Assembly (NCBI RefSeq): GCF_000801105.2
Contig: NC_079512.1
Span: 3,162,263 to 3,226,262 of the forward strand
Reading direction: 5' to 3'
Length of the DNA stretch: 64,000 nucleotides
From: Raphanus sativus
Lineage: Eukaryota; Streptophyta; Magnoliopsida; Brassicales; Brassicaceae
Made by a program: the position numbers and the translations under genes. How positions within the stretch are numbered: the first letter of the stretch is position 1; every line of letters starts with the position of its first letter. Under the pieces are notes generated by a model, which was given only the letters and a program-made list of their open reading frames with translations, had not been told where the DNA came from and did not search any database. Below are positions 43,369 through 54,906 of the stretch, piece by piece.

Positions 43369-44819
43369 ATGGCGTCTGGTGCTATAGCTCCGAAGGCAAA
43401 GCACAAACGGAGCGAAATCAGCAACAAAAGAACGAAACCCACGACGGCGTCGGCGAGATCGGAGAGGCCGCCGTCGTCGTTTCCGTCGAATCCACTTATG
43501 TCGGAAGATAAGATGAAGATAAGTCTGAACTCAATCTCGAAGCTCGAAGCTCGCAACTTGAAGCGGAAACTAACGTCCGAGCTCGAAAAAGTCAGGACCT
43601 TTATCAACCGCCTCGACAAGAAGAAGGGAGGAGGTTGTTCCGACAAAGGTAAAGCTCAGGTTTTGAAGAGCTGCGGTGGCTTGCTTTCGAAGCTGATGAA
43701 GCACAAGTTTGGGTGGATTTTCAATACCCCGGTTGATGCGGTTAAATCCGGTTTACATGATTACCACACGATTGTTAAGAAGCCTATGGATTTAGGGACG
43801 GTTAAGAGTAGGTTGAGTAATAAGTACGAGTCTCCCTTGGAGTTTGCTGAGGATGTGAGGCTTACTTTTAACAATGCGTTGCTGTATAACCCTGTGGGGC
43901 ATGAGGTTCATCGTATGGCTGAGTTTTTGTTGAACATGTTTGAAGAGAAGTGGGCCCCGCTTCAAACACAGTATCAGTCTCTTAATAGTAGTCAACAAGA
44001 ACGAGCTCCTCCTCCTATAGTGGTTGAGGATAGGACTTTGGAGAGAGCAGAGTCTATGACAAACGCGGTGGAGCCTGCAGCTCTAACCGTTTCCCCTGAG
44101 AAGCGTGAAGAAGAGGATAGGGACTTGACGTTTGAGGAGAAGCGGAGACTTAGTGAAGACCTTCAGGATTTGCCTTTTGATAAGCTAGAGGAAGTTGTTG
44201 AGATTATAAAGAAGAGGACACCGGAACTTGAACAACAAGACGATGAGATTGAGTTGGATATTGATAGTCTTGACCTCGAAACGCTTTGGGAGCTTTATAG
44301 GTTTGTGACAGGATATAAGGAGAGCTTGAGTAAGAAAAAGGAAGAGGGTGGATTGGGATCAGAAAGAGAAGGTGAATCTGTTCACGAGAGTGTCCAAGAA
44401 CCTGTGAGTGCAAGTAACTAATTGTCATTCAGTTCTCTGCTTTTATCTAGACTCTAATGATATCATGTTTCTTCTTTTGTGTTCACAGAACACTCTAGTA
44501 ACTGGCCCTGTATCGACGAAAGTTACAGAATCAGGTGAGATTTCAGTTCTTAAGTACTAGATTAGTCTCTTTTAGCCTCACTGGAATAACTCTACTTTAA
44601 TCTTGTTTTTGACATTTTAGGTCATGTGGCATCTCCAGTTCGTCAAGTAAATGCTGGTGGATCAAGTAGTTCTAGTAGTAGTAGTGGATCAGGCTCTTCT
44701 AGTGGTAAATGTTGAAACTTGTCTACTCTTCTTCTCCCTTATCAGCATTGCGTTTCCAAACCAGTTTACTTACACTCCTCTTTCCTTATGCAGATTCTGA
44801 CAGTGATACTGGTAACTAA
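43369..44819 (+). CDS. GTE3: GTE3-type bromodomain-NET transcription factor
   Basis: Four exons (43369-44403, 44489-44534, 44621-44704, 44794-44819) give 396 residues. The N-terminus is basic. The bromodomain spans about 115-210 (KFGWIFNTPVDAV, then YHTIVKKPMDLGTVKSRL, NALLYNPVGHEVHRMAEFL). The NET domain spans about 255-320 (LSEDLQDLPFDKLEEVVEII, IELDIDSLDLETLWELYRFV). The tail is serine-rich and ends SDSDTGN. BET-type plant proteins of the GTE group read acetylated histones and bring in transcription complexes. Arabidopsis GTE3 (At1g73150) occupies the equivalent position beside TBL31. The first exon could read on to a TAA at 44419-44421 if intron 1 were retained. Its promoter carries a 678-bp hAT element absent from the pseudogene copy. 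Confidence 0.93.
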
Positions 44820-45255
44820 CCAAGACTGTGAAAGTATTTAGCATAGGTGGGAGAGCCTTGGTGTTGTCAGTTTCAAACTTGGTGCATCTCTCTCAGTAGC
44901 AAACCTAGGTTGCTTTTTTGTTCCAGCGTCCTCCACATCAGATTGTTTCTGTATTATTAGTGTTCTTGTTAACTGTACATAAAAGTGAACAACATCTCAA
45001 GTGTTTTGTTTTGGCCTTGTCATCAATTTGAACAGGCTTGTTATGTACACTTCTTATTTGTTTTGTCATCTTGGATGTTCTTTTATTCATATCATCATTA
45101 TTTGAAACAAACTGATAGACAAAAAAGACATGCTACCTAATGTAGAAAAGTTCACCAACTGGTGGTTGCAGGAACAAAAGCCATGCTTGTATGTAAAGTT
45201 ACCCAACATGGATTCAAGACCTCAACAGTCTGTTCCATTTAGTCTGTTTTAAAAA
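44820..45255. other. GTE3 3' UTR and TBL31 5' flank
   Basis: About 0.4 kb without other genes. The left part is T-rich 3' UTR; the right part precedes the TBL31 ATG. No TATA box is obvious. Confidence 0.5.
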
Positions 45256-47201
45256 ATGTCGAAACAAACATCTGCAGATTCGCGGATGAATCAATCCATC
45301 TTCCAGCTTGTGCTTGTTAGTCTTCTAGTCATAGGATCCGCGAGATGGATCCTTGATGAACTCAAGAGCAACAAGAGCCGGATATTCAACCTCTATGGCT
45401 TCAGACAGAAACCTGCAGTGTTTGTCACCAAAGAGGATCAGCTTGATGAGAGCTGCAACGTCTTTGAAGGACAATGGGTTTGGGACAACGTCTCGTACCC
45501 GCTTTACACCGAGAAGAGCTGTCCTTATTTGGTCAAACAAACAACGTGTCAACGGAACGGACGGCCTGATTCTTCTTACCAGAACTGGAGATGGCAACCT
45601 AGCTCATGTGACTTGCCCAGGTATGAAAGAAAAAAAGAGGCATGTGTTGATTGAGTAGTGACTTAAACAATCTCTTGTGATGTTTTCAGGTTCGATGCTT
45701 TGAAACTTTTGGACGTGTTGAGAGACAAAAGACTGATGTTCATAGGAGACTCAGTGCAGAGAAGCACGTTCGAGTCAATGATCTGTATGGTACAATCAGT
45801 AATACCTGACAACAAGAAGTCTTTCCACAGGGTTCCTCCTACGAAGATCTTCAGAGCGGAGGAATACAATGTGTCTATTGAGTATTACTGGGCACCTTTC
45901 ATAGTGGAATCGATTTCAGATCATGCAACTAATCATACAGTACACAAAAGGTTGGTTAACCTCGACGCCATTGAGAAACATAGCAAGAGCTGGGAAGGTG
46001 TTGATGTTCTAGTCTTTGAGAGTTATGTTTGGTGGATGCATCAACCTAAGATCAATGCAACGTAAGCTGAATAACGCATAAGCTTTATCAAAGTTGCTTT
46101 GCATTTGAGCGCATAGAATGAAAAATTATTTTTGTATCTATATATGCAGGTGGGGAGATACTAGTAAAGTCCAAGAGTATAATGTGACGACTGCTTATAG
46201 AATAGCGTTGGAAACATGGGCCAAGTGGTTAGAGACGAAGATCAATCCAGTGAAGCAAAGAGTTTTCTTCACAAGCATGTCTCCAACTCACCTATGGTAT
46301 GTTCTAGTCCTGCGGTTTCGTGTATTTTCGGTTAGTTTGGATCGGGTATTTTCGGTTTTGGTTAGTTCGGTTCGACCACAATCCCACCTAAGTAAACCTA
46401 TAAATTCAGTTCAGTTTTCGGTTAATGTCGGTTTTATTTTTTTTCTGAAATTAACCTATTTTTCTTGTTTTGGTTAGATTTTAGTACATCTATTTAAACA
46501 GCTCAGATGGTTTCGATTAAATTTAGTAAATTCGGTTTTGATTTATTTTGGTTAATTTCAGATAACTTGTTTGTTTTTTCTCTTTACACACTAAACTAAC
46601 CAAAAACGGAATCGAAATCGAAATATTTTCGGAAAGCTTTCCAAACTAAACTGATCTCAAAACTGAAACTGAACCGAGAACTGAAAATTTTGGTTCGGTT
46701 CAATTCATACGGGAAGGGCTAGTATGTTCCTTCAAAACTAAAACAAAAACATAGAAGGTTTCAAAAGCTATACAGATTATAGACGACAGAGCAAACATTT
46801 TTCAGTTTCCAAACACATGGAGAATGATTTGGGTGTGTGAACTTGGCAGGAGCTGGGAGTGGAATCCAGGGAGCGATGGAACCTGTTATAACGAGTTATA
46901 TCCAATAGACAAACCATCATACTGGGGCACAGGATCAAACCAAGACATCATGAAGATAGTTGGTGATGTTCTAAGCAGAGTTGGAGACAAAGCAACGCTC
47001 CTGAACATCACGCAGCTATCAGAATACAGGAAAGACGGACACACGACTGTGTATGGAGAAAGGAGAGGGAAGCTTTTGACGAAGGAACAGAGAGCTGATC
47101 CTAAAAACTATGGAGATTGCATACACTGGTGCTTGCCTGGAGTTCCTGATACATGGAACGAGATTCTCTATGCATATTTGCTGCGCAGTCATCGAAATTA
47201 A
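45256..47201 (+). CDS. TBL31: Trichome birefringence-like 31 (xylan O-acetyltransferase family)
   Basis: Four exons (45256-45620, 45690-46061, 46150-46296, 46850-47201) encode 411 residues. One N-terminal membrane anchor (about 14-31) precedes the TBL domain ([24 protein letters not shown]). The PC-esterase domain has the catalytic GDS motif in [10 protein letters not shown] and the C-terminal DxxH in [15 protein letters not shown] proteins sit in the Golgi and transfer acetyl groups to cell-wall polysaccharides; TBL31 is reported to act with TBL3 in 3-O-acetylation of xylan. It corresponds to At1g73140 and directly follows GTE3 as expected. Intron 3 has been lengthened by a hAT MITE whose target duplication includes the splice donor itself; splicing should still work because the duplication restored a copy of GTATGTTC at the exon edge. 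Confidence 0.93.
46305..46721. mobile_element. hAT-type MITE at a splice donor in TBL31
   Basis: The 417-bp insert is flanked by the 8-bp duplication GTATGTTC (46297-46304, 46722-46729). The ends are TAGTCCTGC and, inverted, TAGCCCTTC. Arms are rich in TTCGGTT / AACCGA. The left duplication is the exon 3 splice donor. Confidence 0.88.
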
Positions 47202-47392
47202 CTTCTGAAGAACATGAAGTTTTTACCATTAATGGTTTTTTTTAGATAGGATGAAGTTTTGGTTATTCATTGTGAAAAAAGTTTGCATCTCAGAGCAGAT
47301 TAGCTCGTTTATGTTTTTAATAAAGCAAAAGGAAACTCACTATTATACAAAGGCTTGGTTTAAACTAGTACAAAATGATGTGAGCATGACTC

Positions 47393-48796
47393 TCACAATA
47401 GCTCCCATTGGGAATCTTCTGATTCAAGTACCTGTGAGCTTTTGGAGTCTATGGCTTCTTTGACCAGATCAGAACCCATATCTGCATCTCCAAACCAAAT
47501 TGCAAGCTGCTCATACTCCTTCTCTCTTATTCTTTTTGTAGCTAAAGCATCCAAGATCTTTCTCTGATTGTGATAAAAAAAGGTAAAAGTTAGGCAATGA
47601 GAGATAAGTAAATGCTTCCTTTTGAGGTAATGCTAAGTTTTTCAGAAGAAGGATGATGGAAGCCAAATTAAAACCAGTCAGAATGAACTGCAATAGGTTC
47701 AGGTTTATCACAACAGACATATTATCTACGAGAAAGTAAGTAACCACCTTTACCGATCTGAGCTTCTTGGTCCTGACATGGAGTGCATAGAGTGCATTGT
47801 CGTCAACACAGGAGGGCTCTTCTCGAAATGATAATGCTTTGGTATCCAGTGGAGCAGCATCAAATTTGCCATTAATCACATCATCTGAATCATCTACAGA
47901 AATTAAAAAAAAAAAAAAGAGTTGCACATGAAACAATAGCATAACCAGAACTGAGTAAAGGGTAAGTGAAGCACTAACCCTCCTCATTAGAGTATCTCAT
48001 GTCTGCCACATTATCTTGAACAGACGCATCTGAACTCTTTGTTTCGGTTTGATTTAGATTTGAATCATCTATAGAGATCCCAAGCGTATCTGGATCATCA
48101 TTACGTTCTATTACAGTCCCAAAACTTTCTCCCGAGCTTTGAGTAGTAGACTGAGATTCTGTGGAAACATAATCTCTGAACGATTCAACCTTAACTTCTT
48201 CTACATTTCCCACTTTATTAGCAGAAAATTTCTGAGGAGTTAAAGTGTTACTGATCTGAGACTCCTCATCGCCATGTCTAGTAGCTGATGTGAGATTACC
48301 AGCACAGTACTCTTGAATCAATGAAGCTCCAGAGAGTGTTTCTCCATCAGACGACGAGGAAGAGGAGGAGGAGACTGACAAATCCTCCTTCAATATATCC
48401 TCTTCAACTTGTAAATCCTCAACCCCTACATATCCTGAAACGTCAAAGTTCTGATGCGATGGTGGATCAGAAGGACTGTCACACCTCGGTAAACCGAGCC
48501 GGTCATGGTGTTGCTGCAAATCAGAAGAAGGGTCCTCTCCGGACTCATCTGGATCAAATCTTACAGATTCCCATCCAGAAGGATCACCTGAATTTAAACA
48601 AAGAGTGCTCTGTCCAAATATAAGAAACAATCACTCATTATTACTCTTTAACATCATTTTCATTAGACTGAACCGAATTTGACAACAATAAACAATGGAA
48701 TCTCAGAGAAGAGAGTACCTGTGAAGTGAAAGTGTCCACCTCCACAAGTATAGTTTCAAGCTTGTTGTAGATTTTACCAAACCATGCTGGACCCAT
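47393..48796 (-). CDS. Acidic serine-rich plant protein of unknown function
   Basis: Four exons, in transcript order 48796-48719, 48609-47979, 47893-47748 and 47563-47393, give 341 residues with consistent phases. The N-terminus (MGPAWFGKIYNKLETILVEV) is an amphipathic conserved start. Most of the rest is acidic and low in complexity, with a run of eight serines ([13 protein letters not shown]). The C-terminal third is the best conserved-looking part: ALYALHVRTKKLRSVK, ATKRIREKEYEQLAIWFGD. No enzymatic motif is visible. The position after TBL31 matches At1g73130, which I recall only as an unknown protein. It is convergent with TBL31: the stop codons are about 190 bp apart. Confidence 0.8.
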
Positions 48797-49524
48797 TGTT
48801 TTACACTACAAAACTATGCAGTAACAGCAACAAAAACACACAAAAAGGTACAAACTTTGGTTAGGAAACAACATCATCCCAATAAGGAAAGACGATCAAA
48901 CAACAACAAAAGGAGAATTCCCAACTTAGAAACAACTCAAAAACAGTAATTTAGCAATTTTTTCCTCGGAGAAGAAGAGTAAATAAGTAAAAACTCTCTC
49001 GAGTTTAGTGATCAAAGCATGAAGATCTCTGATACAGAGAAACTCAAAGACGCATCGAGTTACATAAAAAAGGAAACTTTTGGATGAACAGAGCGGAAAG
49101 AGACAAACCCTAAACTCCAAAGTAAAACATAGATTGAGAAAAAAATAAGGAAAGAGATGAAGAATTTACCTTGAGAAAGTAACGAGGAGACGACTACAAC
49201 ATAGCTTATTATTATGATCAAACGAGTAAAAACTTGAACAGAATCATCATTATCATCACACAACAATTATATAAAATCTTTATTATATAATATTAAGATT
49301 TTTAAGGGTGGGTTTAAGATTTTTTTTTTTCGTTTTATATTTATTATTTAACCAAGTGGATATTTATTCGGGCCATAAATGGGCTATGCATGGGCTAACG
49401 CTTCTCTTGAGTGTTGTTAATGGGTTTAGATTATAAGAAAAGCATAACTTAATGTGCTTGTTATGTGTATGCTTACGTATATGTGTTTAGAGGAAGGATA
49501 CAGAATTAGAAGAAGTGGATGATG

Positions 49525-49532
49525 CCACGTGG
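49525..49532. promoter_or_regulatory. G-box / ABRE (CCACGTGG) of the LEA-like gene
   Basis: A palindromic CACGTG core lies about 145 bp upstream of the TATA box at 49668. bZIP factors of the ABF/ABI5 type bind this site in abscisic-acid- and desiccation-induced genes, which fits the LEA-like product whose coding region lies beyond the CACTA element. Confidence 0.65.
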
Positions 49533-49667
49533 AGGAGATGGCCAAAGAGAGGCATGGGTCTGGCCATAATCTACATCGGTAGAAGTGAGTATGGATTCTA
49601 CCCCACTCCAATATTGTTTTATTTTTATGTATGCATAAGTTCCATTCACATTTGATGATGATGCGTG

Positions 49668-49677
49668 TATATATAAA
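49668..49677 (+). promoter_or_regulatory. TATA box of the LEA-like gene, now 8 kb from its ATG
   Basis: TATATATAAA followed by an A/C-rich leader (ACACAGACACAC near 49698). Without the CACTA element this box would lie about 110 bp before the ATG at 57742, a normal distance. No comparable TATA box lies in the 30 bp between the element and the ATG. Confidence 0.7.
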
Positions 49678-50214
49678 TGCAACTGATCTCACAACACAGA
49701 CACACATTATATTCTATACTTTTAACAATATCCGACTATTATCATACACATTCAATACAAGAAAACACGCAGATTCTGAGGGAAATACCGAGGGAAAATG
49801 AGTTCCTCGGAAATTTCGGACAAAATATCGAGGAAATACCGAGGAAACCAAGAAATAGGGTTTCCTCGAAATTTCCTCACTATTTTTTGAGGAAATTTCG
49901 AGGAACACCAACTTCCTCTGTAATTTTCGAGGGGATACCGAGGAAACCAGGGTCGTCGGAAAAAATCGACGGATATTTCTAATATTTCGACGACATCTTG
50001 TAGCCGTTAGAGAGCCGTTGGGAAAGCCGTTGGGGGATTTAAACAATTTCGAGGAAATTTCGAGGAAATGTCTGTTTCCCTCGAAATTTCCTCGATATTT
50101 CCTCAGTATGCCGGGAGGATTTCATCTATAAACACAGCCACCCCTCTTCCTCTTCATTCACTCCATTTCTTTTCTTCTTCTCTCCTAGTCTCACGAATTT
50201 GATTCCAAAAAAAC

Positions 50215-53200
50215 ATGTCTTCTTCAAATTATTTTCGTTCTTGGATGGATCGACCTCATTTGGATCCGGACACGAGATTGCTTACGGAAGAATACAATCA
50301 AGGTATAATCGAGTTCATGAGGGTAGCTCGCAAACAACCGGAAGCAGAAACAGGTAAGTTAAGATGTCCTTGCTCTAATTGTAAAAATAGAAAAGTTATT
50401 AAAGAGTGGGATGTTTGGACTCATCTATTATTGAGTGGGTTTACACGAAGTTACAAAATTTGGTATCATCATGGGGAAACTGATTATGAACTTGGTAGTA
50501 CTAGCGAACCTCAGCCGGCGGTTAGATTAGAAGAACCAATTAGGGCGGATGTAGATTATGGTGTAGGTACTGAGCAGATGATAAATGATCATTTTAGAAG
50601 GGAAGATTTACCCAATGCAGAAGCTAGGAGATTTTATGAAATGTTGGATGCTGGAAAGCAACCATTGTACGAAGGTTGCAGAGATGGTCATTCAGCTTTA
50701 TCATCTGCTATGAGACTGATGGGCATTAAAACAGATTATAACTTGGCTGAAGACTGTGTGGATGCGATAGCTAATTTTGTTAAAGGTATTCTACCTGAGG
50801 ATAATGTAGCTCCAGGTTCATACTACGAGGTTCAAAAACTCGTAGCTGGGGTTGGTTTATCTTATCAGGTAATAGATGTATGCCGCGATAACTGCATGAT
50901 TTATTGGAGGGTGGATGATCAGCGGACTACATGCAAATTTTGTGGGAAGCCTCGTTATAAAGATACTAGTGGAAGAGTTCCAGTGCCATATAAAAGGATG
51001 TGGTATTTGCCTTTGACGGAAAGGTTGCAGAGGTTGTATCTTTCAGAATGCACAGCGCAACGAATGAGATGGCATGCGGAGCACTCAACAGATGGTGAGA
51101 TTAGACATCCTTCAGATGCAAAAGTGTGGAAACATTTCCAATCAAAGTATCCCGACTTTGCGTATGAGAGAAGAAATGTCTACCTTGGATTATGTACTGA
51201 TGGTTTCAGCCCGTATGGGAAGAGTGGAAGACAATATTCTCTATGGCCAGTCATTGTTACACCATACAACTTACCCCCAAACTTGTGCTTGCGACGAGAG
51301 TTTTTGTTTCTCTCCATTCTCGTTCCCGGACCAGAGCATCCTAAGAGATCACTTGATGTGTTTCTTCAGCCACTAATATATGAGTTGCAACAACTATGGG
51401 CTCAAGGTGCTGAAACATACGATATTTCGTGTAAAGAAAACTTTCAAATGCGGGCAGTACTAATGTGGACAATAAGTGATTTTCCAGCATATGGTATGTT
51501 ATCTGGATGGACAACGCATGGAAGGCTATCATGTCCATATTGTCAAAATAACACTGATGCTTTCCAACTAAAACACGGAAGGAAAATGTGTTGGTTTGAC
51601 TGTCACAGGAGATTCCTACCACCTGATCATCCATATCGTAGGAGTAGGAATTTGTTTACTAAGAACAAGAAGGTGTTTGACAGTCCACCTGCGGAAATTA
51701 GTGGGAAAAGTTTGAAGACACAACTAAGAGATTTTGGTGCAGAAAGGACGCCAGACATCGGTGGACATGCGCGTTTTCCGGTAGATGCTGTTGGAAACCT
51801 ACATAACTGGCACAAAAAAGTATATTCTGGGATCTGCCATACTGGGAGGATCATTTGCTAAAGCATAATTTAGATGTCATGCATATTGAGAAGAACTTTT
51901 TTGACAACCTCATGAACACGATCCTTAACGTTCAAGGTAAAACAAAGGATAATTTGAAGTCAAGACTGGATTTAGGTGATATATGTGATCGTTCAGAACT
52001 TCATGTTGATGGGAATGGTAGGGCTCCTTTTCCCATATACCGACTTGATGCAGAGGGAAAAAATGCGTTCTTCGATTGGATTTCAAACGATGTGGAGTTT
52101 CCAGACGGTTATGCATCTAATTTGCGTAACTGTATCGACAGAAAGGAAGGAAAGTTTATTGGTTTAAAAAGTCACGATTGTCATGTGTTGATGCAGCGCT
52201 TACTTCCGTTTGCTTTCAAGGAACTATTACCACGAAATGTTCATGAAGCAATAGCAGGGATAAGTGCTTTCTTCCGCGATTTATGCGCCAGATCATTGAC
52301 TCTTGAAGGTATTGAAAATCTGAAGACTAACATAGCCGTGATTCAGTGCAACCTTGAGAAGATATTTCCTCCCTCATTTTTTGATGTTATGGAGCATCTT
52401 GTTATTCACCTGGCAAGAGAATTGGAACTTGGTGGTCCTGTGCAGTATAGATGGATGTATCTGTATGAGCGGTATATGTTTCATTTGAAGAAGATGGTGA
52501 AAAATCTAAGTAGGGTGGAAGGTTCTATAGTCGCACAGATGATCAATAAAGAAATTTCAAACTTTGCTGAGTACTACTTTCCAGCAGAAGTTCAGACCAA
52601 AAACAGAAGACCTGCACGGCATGATGATAGAGGCGAACGGGCAACATACCATGTTACGGTTCCTGACATTTTCACAGATGTTGGACGACTTAGCGGAAAA
52701 TCAAAGGACCGTCGACTTACTGAGCAGGAGCGCAGTCATTTGGAAACATATTTGCTCACCAACTGCGAAGATGTTCTTCAATATGAGAGGTAAGTTTATT
52801 ATCTTACAAAATTTTATTTTAACAAATTAACATTTATATCTTAATTAATTACATTTTTTGTCTTCACAGGATTTTCATGGCAGAAAAGCGGTTCGAATAT
52901 AGATACGCTACAGAGGCAGAACTAGAAGAAATGAAGCAAAAAGAATTTGCTGGATGGATGTTTACTTATGTGAGTGCCTTAAACAAATTAAAAAATCATT
53001 TATCACATATTTATAGAAATTAAAAAAATATTTATCACATATTTATACTCATATATATGTGCTATTAATAGGTGTTTGCTGGTTTGGCCAGAGGTGAAAC
53101 ATTTGACGATTGGATACGCGAAATGGTGGTTGGACCAAACTATGTTGTGAAGTCATATCCGAGATTTTGTACTCGAGGATATGCATTCACAACTGAAAAG

Positions 53201-53744
53201 ACGAAACGTTCGCGTACGACCTATGATGCTGGCGTTTGTTCTGCATCGGGAGATGATGTATACTACGGACACATACATGAGATTTTGGAAATCAAGTATT
53301 TAGGCCTGCTTGGATTGCGCTGTACTGTTTTCTATTGTGATTGGCACGACATCACTCCAGATCAAGGTGTGAGAACAGATGCATTTGGTGTTACATCAGT
53401 TAATTCGAGACGAAAGCTGCAATATTATGATCCTTTCATTCTTGCTTCTCAGGCCGATCAGGTAAGTTATTGGTCATCATCTGTAATAATTTAAACTTGT
53501 ACTAAAAAATTTTAAAATGTTACAGGTTTGTTATATCAAGTACCCCCGGATAAGGAACAGAGATGATCCATGGGTTACTGTTACCAGACTCAACCCGAGA
53601 GGCCGAGTTCAGGGGAGTTCTGAGCTGGAAGACCCACTACAACCAATCACATCCAGTAACTTAAGTGCAGAAGAAGATGTAGCAGGAGTTGGCCTTGTAG
53701 TAGATTTCACCGACTTCGCAGAGGAAGCCGTCGTTCACGCATAG
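50215..53744 (+). pseudogene. TNP2-like CACTA transposase, frameshifted
   Basis: Exons 50215-52789, 52870-52969, 53072-53461 and 53526-53744 (or on to 53823). The N-terminus is a transposase-associated domain with a CPCSNC zinc-like motif (about residues 5-80). The Transposase_21 core follows (from YEMLDAGKQPLYEG through CRDNCMIYWR, TTHGRLSCPYC, to HNLDVMHIEKNFFDNL). Then come DUF4218 (LPFAFKELLPRNV, MEHLVIHLARELELGGP) and DUF4216 (GLLGLRCTVFYCDWHD). One base is missing in or next to the A6 run at 51814-51819, so the frame up to the run and the frame from HNLDVMH onward do not connect. A second lesion is the TAG at 53742-53744, after which the same frame continues in acidic sequence to another TAG at 53821-53823. 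A TATA box (TCTATAAA, about 50127) precedes the ATG. Confidence 0.93.
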
Positions 53745-53849
53745 GATGAACCAGTTATTGGAGAGTTTCACCAAGATCCAGATTCAGATTCATCTGCTGA
53801 TGATGAGTCGGAATCAGAGTAGTTTTTTTTTTTTTTTTTTTTTTACTAA

Positions 53850-54690
53850 TTTCGAGGAAATTTCGAGGGAAGTTAGGGTTTCCTCGAAATTTCCTCGGAA
53901 TAACCCTTAACGGTTTAGGGGTTTGATAAAAAACACCTAGATCGTCGAAATTTCCTCGAAATATTTCGAGGAAATTTCGACGACCAAGATAATTTTAGGG
54001 GTTTGATTTAAAACACCTTGTTTCGTCGAAATACCCTCGAAATATTTCGAGGAAATTTCGAGGGATTACAAATTTTTTGGTTTTCCTCGAAATTCCGTCG
54101 AAATATTTCGAGGAAATTTCGAGGACCTGGCCAATTTTTGGTAGTTCCTCGAAATTCCCTCACAATATTTCGACGGAATTTCGAGGAACAGGGGGTTTTA
54201 AACCGAAAACAACGTTTTGCGGATTGAATAACACGTATATAACCTTCATTAAGTGTCTTAGCCAGATTATAAAGTCCAACTTTAGGGTTTTAACCCGAAA
54301 ACAATGTTTTGCGGATTGAGACGAAAACCACACAACATGAGATAAACACTTATACGTTTTAATAAACGTTAAAGGAAATACTTACAATAATTTTTGTAAT
54401 TGTGTTATTTCATTATTTATGATCATCTATACAAAGAAACCTCATTATTATGAATTACATTTGTATAAGAAATGACATAGGGGAAAAAAATCGATGTTTT
54501 CAAAACCCCAAACCCTCTTTCCTCGAAATTTCCTCACAATATTGTGAGGAAATTTCGAGGAAGGTTTTCCTCGGACTGTTTTTCATTAACCAGGAAACCC
54601 TAGCCGACAACAAGAAAATTTCGAGGAAATTTCGACGACCACATTAAGAATTTCGAGGAAATTTCGACGGACCCTGTCCGTCGGACCCCT
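53850..54690. repeat. Internal array of CACTA subterminal-type motifs
   Basis: Dozens of copies of AATTTCGAGGAAATTTCGAGG-like and TTCCTCGAAATTTCC motifs, in both orientations, fill the gap between the transposase gene and the second gene. They match the arrays at both ends of the element. They could act as a regulatory region for the second gene or mark an old end captured by fusion of two elements. Confidence 0.85.
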
Positions 54691-54906
54691 CATAAATTAG
54701 GTTTTCATTCTTTTCTTCCCCATTTCTCTTCTCTCGATCTTCCTCTCTTCCTCTCGCGCGGCTACTCCTTCTCCTCTCCTCTCTCTTCCTCGCGGCTCCT
54801 CTCCTTCTCCTCTCCTCTCCTCTCTTCCTCGACGGATCTCCTCTCCTCTCCTCTCCTCTCTTCCTCTCGGCCTCCTTCCTCTCCTCTCTTCCTCTCCTCT
54901 CTTCCC

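Larger units (their letters stand above)
35366..43733. repeat. Tandem duplication unit 2 (CLE1 - ATL - GTE3)
   Basis: This is the second copy of the block at 29113-35365. It runs into the complete GTE3 gene. Compared with unit 1 it gained a Helitron (37307), a second and third copy of the ATL 3' flank (39968-41270), a 678-bp hAT element (42435), and about 140 bp of unrelated sequence near 35430-35570. It lacks the three elements found in unit 1. Confidence 0.9.
48797..49752. other. Divergent promoter region before the CACTA insertion
   Basis: This holds the leader and likely a 5' UTR intron of the minus-strand unknown gene (48800-49250, with a donor-like AAG/GTAAATTC near 49171), then the promoter of the LEA-like gene pointing right, with an ABRE (49525) and a TATA box (49668). 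Confidence 0.6.

Noticed and set aside
54710..54905. Arg/Glu-rich protein on the minus strand
   Set aside because: It is the antisense reading of a CT-rich leader and has no other support.
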